Assembly: GCF_016522075.1 (NCBI RefSeq)
Contig: NZ_JAEHFW010000004.1
Coordinates: 124,001 to 188,000, forward strand
Length of the DNA: 64,000 nt
From: Mucilaginibacter segetis
GTDB lineage: Bacteria; Bacteroidota; Bacteroidia; Sphingobacteriales; Sphingobacteriaceae
Direction: 5' to 3'
Part shown: positions 45,837 through 53,840 of the stretch, in pieces
How positions within the stretch are numbered: the first letter of the stretch is position 1
How the letters are laid out: every line of letters begins with the position of its first letter
The notes under the pieces: generated by a model
Database searches by the model: none
What the model saw: only the letters and a program-made list of their open reading frames with translations
What the model was told of the DNA's origin: nothing
Translations under genes and position numbers: made by a program

Positions 45837-46708
45837 GTGATTTTGCGAAGCTAATAAAGTTAAGACTAACCTTTTTAGTGGTTTTTTCGGCTTCAATATC
45901 GTATTTGATAGGAAGCAAGGTAACCGGAGCGATCGACTGGAGCAGTTGGGCATTCTGGAGTAAATGGCTGATGCTCATAGCCGGAGGATTCTTAGTTACA
46001 TCGGCTGCTAACGGTTTTAATGAGATAATTGAAAAGGACCTGGATAAACTGATGAAACGCACGGTTGACAGGCCCATACCATCAGGCAGAATGACCACCG
46101 GGCAAGCTTTGGTGCTGAGTTTGTTTATGGCCATATTTGGTACCTATTTACTCGGAAAGTTAAACCTTACTACCGGTTATCTTTCCGTATTTTCCATTAT
46201 ATTATATGCTTTTGCCTACACACCTTTAAAGCGTAAATCGCCAATTGCTGTTTTTGTAGGCGCTATACCCGGTGCGTTGCCCCCATTAATTGGCTATGTT
46301 GCCGCTCACGAAAAAATAGATGGCATTGCCCTTTTATTATTTGGCATACAGTTTATTTGGCAGTTCCCGCATTTTTGGGCTATTGCCTGGGTTTTGGATG
46401 ATGATTATAAACTGGCAGGTTTCAGGCTGCTGCCATCAGGTAAAAGAAATTTAACCAGTGCTGTAGTAACCTTTATATTAACTTTAATATTGTTACCCGT
46501 AAGCCTGCTTCCAACATTTTACGGTTATGGTGGTTACTATTTAGGTGCTGTGTCGTTAATAATGGGACTGATATTTTTATACCAGGCATATAAGCTTTTA
46601 ACCACTCTTGAAATTAAATCGGCACAAAAGTTAATGTTTGGCTCTTTTTATTACCTGCCTGTGGTGCAATTAATGTTTTTATTTGATTTTATAGGAAAGG
46701 CGCAATGA
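45833..46708 (+). CDS. ctaB: Protoheme IX farnesyltransferase (heme O synthase)
   Basis: This 291-residue UbiA-family prenyltransferase attaches farnesyl to heme B, forming heme O for CtaA. It has about eight or nine helices. The Asp-rich magnesium site is in NGFNEIIEKDLDKLMKRTVDRPIP, and the second conserved site in LDDDYKLAGFRLLP. It overlaps ctaA by four bases and the following subunit III gene by four bases, so the three are translationally coupled. Confidence 0.95.
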   Translation: MSDFAKLIKLRLTFLVVFSASISYLIGSKVTGAIDWSSWAFWSKWLMLIAGGFLVTSAANGFNEIIEKDLDKLMKRTVDRPIPSGRMTTGQALVLSLFMAIFGTYLLGKLNLTTGYLSVFSIILYAFAYTPLKRKSPIAVFVGAIPGALPPLIGYVAAHEKIDGIALLLFGIQFIWQFPHFWAIAWVLDDDYKLAGFRLLPSGKRNLTSAVVTFILTLILLPVSLLPTFYGYGGYYLGAVSLIMGLIFLYQAYKLLTTLEIKSAQKLMFGSFYYLPVVQLMFLFDFIGKAQ

Positions 46709-47289
46709 TGACCCGGATACAACAACAAGAAGATAAACTTAACCTTGCCCCCAAAAAATTCAATATGTGGATATTCATATTCACATCATTCATGTTTTTT
46801 GCGGCATTAACCAGCGGCTTTATTGTTTACAGTGGCGGTACAGGCCACGGTATTCATATTATTTTGCCGCAGGCTTTTATGTACAGCACGGCTGTTATAG
46901 TTTTAAGCAGTGTAACTATGTTTATGGCTTCAAGGGCTGCAAAGGGCTTGCAGTTTGCAAAGCAAAGGCTTTATTTATGGCTCACTATAATACTGGGCAT
47001 ATTGTTCTTTATTATTCAAATATATGCGTGGTATGTACTTGTGTACAAAATGGGCATATATTTTACCAATCCAAATGCATCCCAGTCATTTATTTACGTG
47101 TTTACGGGGATGCACTTATTACACATTTTAGCAGGTATTTTATTGCTTGGATACACTTTGTGGGGTAGCTACCGAAATATCCCACAGGTTAAAAATTTAT
47201 TCGGAATGCAGATGTCCTCTATTTTTTGGCATTTTGTCGATATTATATGGATTTATCTGTATGTTTTTTTACTTTTGAACCAATATTAA
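46705..47289 (+). CDS. Cytochrome c oxidase subunit III family protein (copy 1)
   Basis: This 194-residue protein of the heme-copper oxidase subunit III family has about five hydrophobic helices, with TGMHLLHILAG and WHFVDIIWIYLYVFLL as signature stretches. It shares four bases with ctaB. Two consecutive genes of this family are present; which of them associates with the oxidase cannot be determined from sequence. The start could also be the second ATG, three bases later. Confidence 0.9.
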   Translation: MMTRIQQQEDKLNLAPKKFNMWIFIFTSFMFFAALTSGFIVYSGGTGHGIHIILPQAFMYSTAVIVLSSVTMFMASRAAKGLQFAKQRLYLWLTIILGILFFIIQIYAWYVLVYKMGIYFTNPNASQSFIYVFTGMHLLHILAGILLLGYTLWGSYRNIPQVKNLFGMQMSSIFWHFVDIIWIYLYVFLLLNQY

Positions 47290-47296
47290 CAAACAC

Positions 47297-48007
47297 ATGA
47301 GTGCACAAGTATCACCTATTGATGAAGTAAAATCAACCCCTTGGTCTGGAGGCAGATCGCCGTTCAATGTTGAGTATGGTAAAATGATGATGTGGTTCTT
47401 CCTCCTTTCGGATGCGTTCACCTTTTCATCCTTATTAATTGCATACGGCGCTTTACGTTTCAGCTCTAACAGCTGGCCCGCTCCCGACCTGGTATTTCAA
47501 TCTGTTCCCGGCCTTATAGAGCATGGCGCTCCGTTAGTGTTTGTGGGTTTAATGACCTTTATTCTTATCCTGAGTTCTGTTACTATGGTATTAGCTGTAG
47601 AAGCAGGGCACCGCATGGCAAAAAAAGAAGTGGTAAAATGGATGATATTTACCATAATTGGCGGTTTTACCTTTTTAGGCTGCCAGGCTTTGGAATGGAC
47701 ACACCTGCATAGCGAAGGTTTTTGGTGGAGCAGCATCCCTACCGATCTGACGGAGTATTTTCATAAAGGGGCTCCTTTATCTACTACCTATACGCATCAA
47801 TTTGCCAACTTATTTTTTACCATAACCGGTTTTCATGGTTTCCACGTATTTAGTGGTGTAATTATCAATATCATTATTACTATTAATGTATTGTTAGGTA
47901 CCTATCAAAAGCGCGGCAGCTACTTAATGATAGAAAAGGTGGGCCTTTACTGGCACTTTGTAGACCTGGTATGGGTATTTGTATTTACCTTCTTTTATTT
48001 AGTGTAA
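47297..48007 (+). CDS. coxC: Cytochrome c oxidase subunit III (copy 2)
   Basis: This 236-residue subunit III-like protein has about five helices. Typical segments are KMMMWFFLLSDAFTFSSLLI, HQFANLFFTITGFHGFHVFSG and YWHFVDLVWVFVFTFFYL. Subunit III stabilises the catalytic subunit and proton uptake. It is 7 bases after copy 1, so both probably exist in one oxidase or serve alternative forms. Confidence 0.93.
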   Translation: MSAQVSPIDEVKSTPWSGGRSPFNVEYGKMMMWFFLLSDAFTFSSLLIAYGALRFSSNSWPAPDLVFQSVPGLIEHGAPLVFVGLMTFILILSSVTMVLAVEAGHRMAKKEVVKWMIFTIIGGFTFLGCQALEWTHLHSEGFWWSSIPTDLTEYFHKGAPLSTTYTHQFANLFFTITGFHGFHVFSGVIINIIITINVLLGTYQKRGSYLMIEKVGLYWHFVDLVWVFVFTFFYLV

Positions 48008-48029
48008 AAATTTAACTGATCAAGATATT

Positions 48030-48374
48030 ATGTCATCAGAACCAACAGATGCTCATGCAGAGCACGGAGAACACGAAGGAATGACTAAAAAGCGAATTGT
48101 CGCTATCTTCCTTTACTTATTAGGTATAACCGTTGTAGAATTTATAATTGCACTTTGGTTAGTACCGACCGGGTATATTCCAATTCAATATGCCAACCCT
48201 ATTTATATTGTTCTTACTTTATTTAAGGCCTTTTTGATAGTTGCATACTTTATGCACTTAAAATTTGAAAAGATCGGGCTTGCTTTAGCTATAATAGTTC
48301 CTATTTTATTCATCATCGGACTTATACTTGTTTTAACAAACGAAAGCCACTATTGGGTAGATCTTAGGGTGTAA
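48030..48374 (+). CDS. caa3-type oxidase subunit IV
   Basis: This 114-residue small membrane subunit starts with a His/Glu-rich tail (HAEHGEHEG) and has three hydrophobic helices (about residues 25-45, 55-78, 84-103), as in bacterial subunit IV/CyoD-like proteins. YFMHLKFEK is the conserved motif. The role is probably structural. Its stop shares one base with the SCO gene. Confidence 0.9.
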   Translation: MSSEPTDAHAEHGEHEGMTKKRIVAIFLYLLGITVVEFIIALWLVPTGYIPIQYANPIYIVLTLFKAFLIVAYFMHLKFEKIGLALAIIVPILFIIGLILVLTNESHYWVDLRV

Positions 48375-49072
48375 TGCGGAAAGCAGGCATTGTTAAAAAA
48401 ATTATGATCCTGGTAATGATATTGGCATTACCGGGATTTTTATATTATTTACTAACCGTAAAAGGTAAGAACCGCTACAAACCCCTGCCCTTTTTCGGGC
48501 CTAAAGAGATAGCTAACACATCACATAAGATCCGTGGCAAGGATGTCCCGGATACCATATACCATAAACTGAACAACTTTGCTTTAACAGATCAGAATGG
48601 TAATAAGGTATCATTTAAAAATTTTGATAAAAAAATATTTGTTGCCAGCTTTTTTTTTACAAGATGCCCCAATGTTTGCAGCACGGTAAACAGTAATTTA
48701 AGTAACCTTGAAAAAGTTTATGCCAAAAATAAAATGGTGTACTTTGTATCAATAACGGTTGATCCGGAGCATGATACACCGGCGGTATTAAAAAAATATG
48801 CTGATAAGTATGATGCCGGCAACAACTGGCTTTTTCTATCAGGCGATACTACCACCATTTATAATTTAGCCCGCAAAGGCTTTTTGGTGAATGCGCTGAA
48901 AGCAGGTGAGGATGATTTTGTTTACAGCGATAAACTGATACTGATTGATGCGGAAAAACGCATACGCGGATATTACTCAGGCACATCAATTACCGATATG
49001 ACAAAACTGAACGATGAGATCAAAGTATTGATAGCTGAAGAATTAAGAAAGGTGGATAAACCATTATATTAA
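48374..49072 (+). CDS. SCO1/SenC-type copper chaperone, His ligand replaced
   Basis: This 232-residue membrane-anchored thioredoxin-fold protein probably delivers copper to the CuA site or keeps it reduced. It has one N-terminal helix (residues 9-28) and the CPNVC motif (Cys98, Cys102). The third copper ligand of the family, a His shortly before the strand KLILID, reads Tyr184 here (FVYSDKLILID). The rest of the fold looks intact. It overlaps the subunit IV gene by one base and is 3 bases before the DUF420 gene. Confidence 0.9.
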   Translation: MRKAGIVKKIMILVMILALPGFLYYLLTVKGKNRYKPLPFFGPKEIANTSHKIRGKDVPDTIYHKLNNFALTDQNGNKVSFKNFDKKIFVASFFFTRCPNVCSTVNSNLSNLEKVYAKNKMVYFVSITVDPEHDTPAVLKKYADKYDAGNNWLFLSGDTTTIYNLARKGFLVNALKAGEDDFVYSDKLILIDAEKRIRGYYSGTSITDMTKLNDEIKVLIAEELRKVDKPLY

Positions 49073-49075
49073 AAA

Positions 49076-49651
49076 ATGACCGATAAATTTATATTTCGAT
49101 TTGTTGCCGCGGTAACAGTATTTGTTATTATTGTGGTTATTGTTCTTAACAGGCACCTTATTCCCGGGCCGGCTAAGGCACCTGCCTTTACACCTTACCT
49201 GCCTTTGCTTAACGCAATATTGAATGGTACCTGTACAGTATTACTATTAACCTCTCTGTATTTTATAAAACAAGGTAATATAACGGTTCATAAACGGCTA
49301 AATATTATTACTTTTTGCCTGTCGTCGTTGTTTTTAGTGTCATATATATTGTTTCATTACCTGATGCGGACAGACACTCATTACGGTGATGTTGATGGGG
49401 ACGGCATATTATCAGCATCAGAACTTGCTGCTGCAGGCGGGTTAAGAACCCTGTACTTTTTTATACTGATTCCACACATCATATTAGCCGCAGGCGTTTT
49501 ACCATTGATTTTACTTAGCTTTAATTATGGCTTACAAATGCAGGTACAAAAGCATAAGAAACTCGTAAGATGGGCGTTCCCGATATGGTTATACGTAACC
49601 ATAAGTGGCGTTATAGTTTATTTAATGATATCACCTTTTTATCATTTTTAA
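49076..49651 (+). CDS. DUF420/CtaM-like oxidase assembly protein with EF-hand loop
   Basis: This 191-residue membrane protein has five hydrophobic helices and belongs to the DUF420 family, found beside caa3 and cox genes and implicated in oxidase maturation (CtaM-like). The loop between helices 3 and 4 contains the exact 12-residue EF-hand pattern DVDGDGILSASE (residues 105-116), with acidic residues at positions 1, 3, 5 and 12 and Gly at 6. This suggests calcium binding on the periplasmic side. The histidines in HIILAAGV and FHYLM fit the metal or heme ligands of the family. It is followed after 90 bases by a small CxxC protein. Confidence 0.88.
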   Translation: MTDKFIFRFVAAVTVFVIIVVIVLNRHLIPGPAKAPAFTPYLPLLNAILNGTCTVLLLTSLYFIKQGNITVHKRLNIITFCLSSLFLVSYILFHYLMRTDTHYGDVDGDGILSASELAAAGGLRTLYFFILIPHIILAAGVLPLILLSFNYGLQMQVQKHKKLVRWAFPIWLYVTISGVIVYLMISPFYHF

Positions 49652-49741
49652 TAAAATTGATAAAAAGATAATATTGTTGGGCTATTTTAAACCAAACATT
49701 TAAAAACTGCGTTATTTATTCATTGAAAGTAATCTTTTAAT

Positions 49742-50020
49742 ATGAAAAACTTCAAATATATATTCTCCCTTATAGCGGCATTCGCATTAGTAACCATTAC
49801 CACTATTACTGTAAACGCGCAATGTGCAATGTGTACCACCGCAGTTGAAACTAATGCTGCTAATGGCGGTAACACAGCCGACGGCCTAAACAAAGGAATA
49901 GTATACCTTTTAGCGGCACCTTATATCGCAGTTGCTGTTATCGGCATTATATGGTATAAAAAATACCGTCGTAAAAATGTTGAACTGCATATGCGTGAAG
50001 AAAAGCTTAATTTAAATTAA
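49742..50020 (+). CDS. Small exported membrane protein with CxxC motif
   Basis: This 92-residue protein has a signal peptide ending in TVNAQ, a short periplasmic segment starting QCAMCTT (CxxC), one transmembrane helix (about residues 50-70) and a basic Lys/Arg-rich cytosolic tail. The CxxC next to the membrane may bind copper or a thiol partner. No family name comes to mind. Its position directly after the oxidase genes makes a role in oxidase assembly plausible (inference). Confidence 0.75.
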   Translation: MKNFKYIFSLIAAFALVTITTITVNAQCAMCTTAVETNAANGGNTADGLNKGIVYLLAAPYIAVAVIGIIWYKKYRRKNVELHMREEKLNLN

Positions 50021-50035
50021 GCCACAGCATAACAG

Positions 50036-50698
50036 GTGATACAAAAGCAAACATTAACTTTTTTAAAAGACCTTGTTGTCAATAACAACCGGGATTGGTT
50101 TTTAGCGAATAAGGAAAGGTACGACGAGGCCCGCGAAAATGTGATAGGCCTAACGGGCGATATTATAAGTAAACTGCATTTAATTGATGCCGGCGTTAAC
50201 CCGGACCTCGATCCCAAGAAATGCGTTATGCGCATATACCGCGATATACGGTTCAGCAAAAATAAAACGCCCTATAAAAATAATTTTGGAGTGAGCATCC
50301 CATCTTCCGGCTTAAGGTTGGGCGGTGTGGAATACTATTTACATATACAGCCGGGCAAATCTTTCATAGCGGGTGGTTACTGGATGCCTCAGGGAGATCA
50401 CCTGAAGGCAATAAGACAGGAAATAGATTATAATGCTGCTGATCTGAAAAAAATAATTGACGATAAGGAATTTATAAACTTATTTGGCGAATTTAGATCA
50501 CAGGAGCAACTTAAAACCGCCCCGCGAGATTATGATGCTGATAACGAAAATATAGCCTTACTTAAATTGAAAAGCTTTATAGTTACCCATCCTTTAACGG
50601 ATAAAGCACTGCTTAAAAATAACATAGCCGATGAAATAGTTGGTTTATGCAGTAAAATTTATCCTTTGAATGTGTTTTTAAAAACAGCCATAGCTTAA
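50036..50698 (+). CDS. DUF2461 family protein
   Basis: This 220-residue cytosolic protein of the DUF2461 family starts with a GTG codon (MIQKQTLTFLKDLVVNNNRDWF), the usual family N-terminus. Conserved segments are CVMRIYRDIRFSKNKTPYKNNFG and GYWMP. Its biochemical function is not known. It is 15 bases after the CxxC protein gene and 19 before the OmpA lipoprotein gene, so it may share the transcript. Confidence 0.88.
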   Translation: MIQKQTLTFLKDLVVNNNRDWFLANKERYDEARENVIGLTGDIISKLHLIDAGVNPDLDPKKCVMRIYRDIRFSKNKTPYKNNFGVSIPSSGLRLGGVEYYLHIQPGKSFIAGGYWMPQGDHLKAIRQEIDYNAADLKKIIDDKEFINLFGEFRSQEQLKTAPRDYDADNENIALLKLKSFIVTHPLTDKALLKNNIADEIVGLCSKIYPLNVFLKTAIA

Positions 50699-50717
50699 AA
50701 TATTAAACCTTAATAGT

Positions 50718-51545
50718 ATGAAGATAAAATATTGCCTTTTAGCCGCAGCACTTCTTTTAACATTACACTCCTGCGTGGTGATGTCACCTAAAAAGTATAA
50801 AGCGTTAGTTGCACAACGCGATTCATTGTCCTCGCGTACGGTTACCCTGGAAGAGGAAGTTTACAACCTGAAGAAAGAGATAGCGGGATTAAAGGCTGAT
50901 ACCGCGAACCTGAACCGGGATTTGGCAAGGCTTAATGACAATTATAATAAACTGAATAATACCTACAGTGCTACTTCATCAAAAGTAAATCAGCTGTCGG
51001 CAGATCTGCAAAAGCGCGAAGCCAGGTTAAAAGAAGTGGAAGATATTTTACGCAAGCGCGATGAGGCTACTAACGCTTTGAGGGATAAGCTGCAAAAAGC
51101 CTTATTAGGATTTCAACAGAGCGGTTTAAGCGTAGATATACGGAATGGTAAGGTATACGTATCATTAACCGATAAGTTGTTATTTCCTTCGGGTAGTATA
51201 GTAATTGACGATCGCGGAAAAATGGCCTTACAGCAACTGGCGGCTGTGCTGAATAAAGAACCTGATATTAATATAGCCGTTGAGGGGCATACTGATAATA
51301 AAAAGGTAATTAATCTGGGACAGATAAAAGATAATTGGGATCTCAGTGTATTACGCGCTACATCGGTTACCCGGTATCTGACCGACGTGGAGAATGTTGA
51401 TCCGCACAGATTAACTGCTACAGGTAAGGGTGAATACCAGCCTATTGATCCTTCAGATACTAACGAGGCCCGATCAAAAAATCGGCGGATCGAGATTGTG
51501 CTTTCACCCAAATTGGATGAACTGTATAATTTGATCACTAAATAA
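50718..51545 (+). CDS. OmpA-family lipoprotein
   Basis: This 275-residue envelope protein has a lipobox LTLHSC (lipid-anchored Cys19), a long heptad-rich coiled coil (about residues 30-130) and a C-terminal OmpA/MotB peptidoglycan-binding domain. The latter reads FPSGSIVIDDRGKMALQQL, VEGHTDNKKV and SKNRRIEIVLSP. It probably links the outer membrane to the cell wall. A terminator follows, ending the co-directional run that began at actA. Confidence 0.92.
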   Translation: MKIKYCLLAAALLLTLHSCVVMSPKKYKALVAQRDSLSSRTVTLEEEVYNLKKEIAGLKADTANLNRDLARLNDNYNKLNNTYSATSSKVNQLSADLQKREARLKEVEDILRKRDEATNALRDKLQKALLGFQQSGLSVDIRNGKVYVSLTDKLLFPSGSIVIDDRGKMALQQLAAVLNKEPDINIAVEGHTDNKKVINLGQIKDNWDLSVLRATSVTRYLTDVENVDPHRLTATGKGEYQPIDPSDTNEARSKNRRIEIVLSPKLDELYNLITK

Positions 51546-51564
51546 ATCAAACCCCAATATTCGA

Positions 51565-51591
51565 TCCCCCTGAATTGGGGGATTTTTTTTA
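51565..51591 (+). terminator. Intrinsic terminator after the OmpA lipoprotein
   Basis: ATCCCCC pairs with GGGGGAT around TGAATT, followed by at least seven T residues. It is a textbook rho-independent terminator. Confidence 0.85.
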
Positions 51592-51611
51592 CTTGAACTT
51601 TTGCAGATATC

Positions 51612-52463
51612 ATGAAACTGATACGATACGGACAACCCGGCAACGAAAAAACAGGAGTGGAGATTAACGGTACCAAATTCGATACCTCCGGTTTCGGACA
51701 GGACTATGATGAGCATTTTTTTGCCACGGACGGACTAATCCGTTTGAAGGAATTTATAAACACTAATAAATCCTCGCTTACAGGAATTGCAGCTAATGAA
51801 CGTTTAGCATGCCCGGTAGCGCGGCCATCAAAAATAGTTTGCGTGGGGCTTAACTATAAAGATCATGCGGCAGAAATGCAAATTCCGTTGCCTCACGAAC
51901 CTGTGGTATTCTTAAAATCTACCTCGGCTATAACCGGCCCGTTTGATGATATTATTATTCCTAAGGATTCTGTAAAAACGGATTGGGAAGTTGAGTTGGC
52001 CATTGTTATCGGTAAAAAAGCATCATATATATCAGCCGAAGATGCGATGGAACATATAGCGGGATATTGTTTACACAATGATGTATCGGAACGGGAGTTC
52101 CAATTAGAACGTGGCGGCACCTGGGATAAAGGAAAAGGCTGTGATACCTTTGCTCCGCTTGGCCCTTATATGGTGACAACCGACGAGATAAGCGATATCC
52201 ATGGTCTGCGGATCTGGCTAAAGCTGAATGGGCAATTAATGCAGGACGGCAATACCGCTAACCTTATATTTAATGTGCCTTATATGGTATCATACATCAG
52301 TCGTTTTATGACACTATTACCCGGCGACGTAATATCTACCGGGACGCCGGCAGGTGTGGGCATGGGATATAACCCGCCAGTTTACTTAAAGCCCGGTGAT
52401 ACGGTAACCTTGGGGATAGACGGTTTGGGAGAATCGTGCCAGCGGGTTGTGGCTTTTGAATAA
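51612..52463 (+). CDS. Fumarylacetoacetate hydrolase family protein
   Basis: This 283-residue protein of the FAH superfamily includes acylpyruvases and 2-keto-acid hydrolases or isomerases. Motifs are VGLNYKDHAAEM, the metal-binding EVELAIVIG with further acidic ligands, and TGTPAGVGMG near the C-terminus. It probably cleaves C-C bonds of a beta-diketone in the cytosol; the substrate is unknown. It is convergent with the small membrane protein at 52471. Confidence 0.9.
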   Translation: MKLIRYGQPGNEKTGVEINGTKFDTSGFGQDYDEHFFATDGLIRLKEFINTNKSSLTGIAANERLACPVARPSKIVCVGLNYKDHAAEMQIPLPHEPVVFLKSTSAITGPFDDIIIPKDSVKTDWEVELAIVIGKKASYISAEDAMEHIAGYCLHNDVSEREFQLERGGTWDKGKGCDTFAPLGPYMVTTDEISDIHGLRIWLKLNGQLMQDGNTANLIFNVPYMVSYISRFMTLLPGDVISTGTPAGVGMGYNPPVYLKPGDTVTLGIDGLGESCQRVVAFE

Positions 52464-52470
52464 TAAAAGC

Positions 52471-52641
52471 TTACTTACCCCCGGTTTTCCAGTACATGTA
52501 AGCAATACAGCCAATAACCATAATGGCTAAAATAATAAGGCCGGCAGTGCCTTTACGTCTGTCCTGTTTCATAACCCAAACTAAAAAGGCTACTAAAGGC
52601 AAAACAAAAACTGCCCAAAAAATAAGTGATGGTATATTCAT
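52471..52641 (-). CDS. 56-residue membrane protein, two helices
   Basis: This short gene lies downstream of tsaD on the same strand (15 bases between them). Translation from ATG at 52641 gives 56 residues beginning MNIPSLIFWAVFVLPLVAFL. Two hydrophobic helices (about residues 5-24 and 32-51) are separated by KQDRRKG, a positive cytosolic turn, and the tail is KTGGK. There is no functional motif. Composition and codon use are like the neighbours. A small inner-membrane protein is the best description. Confidence 0.65.
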   Translation of the reverse strand: MNIPSLIFWAVFVLPLVAFLVWVMKQDRRKGTAGLIILAIMVIGCIAYMYWKTGGK

Positions 52642-52656
52642 TTGATTGTTTTTAAA

Positions 52657-53658
52657 TTAAAAAGGCATCCTGGCCATTGGTGCTATATGCTGGTCTGCAA
52701 ATTCTCCTTTTAAATATTTATAATATCCGGCAATAGCAATCATGGCAGCATTATCGGTACAATATTCAAATTTAGGAATAAAGCACTTCCACCCGTTTTT
52801 AGCGCCCATTTCCAAAAGCCCCTGCCTTAAACCCGTATTGGCAGATACACCTCCGGCAAGTGCAATATCTTTAATGTTATACTGCATAGCGGCCTTTTGC
52901 AATTTATTTAATAAGATAGAGGCTATCCGTTTTTCAACAGATGCGCAAATATCAGCTAAGTTCTTTTGTATAAAATCCGGGTCGGCGGCAATATTATCCC
53001 TTATAAAATACAGAATGGAGGTTTTTAATCCGCTGAAACTGAAATCGAAACCCGGTATCTGTGGTTCAGGGAATTTATATGCCTCGGGATTGCCTAATCG
53101 CGCGTTTTTATCAATCAGCGGGCCTCCCGGATACGGCAAGCCCAAAATCTTACTGGTCTTATCCATAGCCTCACCGGCGGCATCGTCAAGGGTTTGTCCT
53201 ATTATCTCCATATCAAAATAGTCTTTCACCAAAACTATCTGCGTATGCCCTCCGGATACCGTAAGGCACAAAAATGGAAAAGAAGGCTTGTCTTCTGCTA
53301 TAAAATGTGCCAGAATATGCGCCTGCATGTGATTTATTTCGATCAGCGGCAGATTTTTAGCCAGTGCAAAAGCCTTAGCAAACGATACACCAACTAAAAG
53401 TGAACCTAAAAGTCCGGGCCCGCGCGTAAATGCTACTGCATCAATATCATTTTTGTTTACTTTTGCGTTTGATAATGCTTGTTGCACAGCAGGGACAATA
53501 TTTTGCTGATGAACCCTTGAGGCAAGCTCGGGGACAACACCGCCGTAAGCCTCGTGTATGGTTTGATTAGCAATTACATTGCTTAACATAACGCCATCAA
53601 CACAAACTGCGGCGGATGTTTCATCACATGAAGATTCGATTCCTAAAATTACAGGCAC
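52657..53658 (-). CDS. tsaD: tRNA N6-adenosine threonylcarbamoyltransferase
   Basis: This 333-residue enzyme transfers threonylcarbamoyl to A37 of ANN-reading tRNAs. The start MPVILGIESSCDETSAAV is the family signature and begins with GTG. The metal-binding HMQAH (His110, His114) and the nucleotide-binding GVSANTGLR are present, as is a conserved Asp in CTDNAAMIA. It functions in the cytosol with TsaB/C/E. It is divergent from the TamB-like gene; the small membrane-protein gene is downstream. Confidence 0.97.
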   Translation of the reverse strand: MPVILGIESSCDETSAAVCVDGVMLSNVIANQTIHEAYGGVVPELASRVHQQNIVPAVQQALSNAKVNKNDIDAVAFTRGPGLLGSLLVGVSFAKAFALAKNLPLIEINHMQAHILAHFIAEDKPSFPFLCLTVSGGHTQIVLVKDYFDMEIIGQTLDDAAGEAMDKTSKILGLPYPGGPLIDKNARLGNPEAYKFPEPQIPGFDFSFSGLKTSILYFIRDNIAADPDFIQKNLADICASVEKRIASILLNKLQKAAMQYNIKDIALAGGVSANTGLRQGLLEMGAKNGWKCFIPKFEYCTDNAAMIAIAGYYKYLKGEFADQHIAPMARMPF

Positions 53659-53758
53659 TTTTTTACGTTAAAAGCCTAAAGTCTGTATAAAAAAAGACCG
53701 GGCTGTTAATAAACTTTATTAATTCAGAAGTAAAACACTTTAAACGTTTTTGAATTTT

Positions 53759-53766
53759 TACTTTTG
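53759..53766 (+). promoter_or_regulatory. Putative -7 box near the tamB start
   Basis: TACTTTTG matches TAnnTTTG and ends eight bases before an in-frame ATT codon at 53775, and about 75 bases before the ATG at 53841. I see no clear -33 element. Confidence 0.35.
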
Positions 53767-53840
53767 AACTTTTAATTAAATACAAAGTTATTAAAAAACT
53801 ACTCAAAATAGCGTTAAGCATTGTACTGATAATTTTACTG

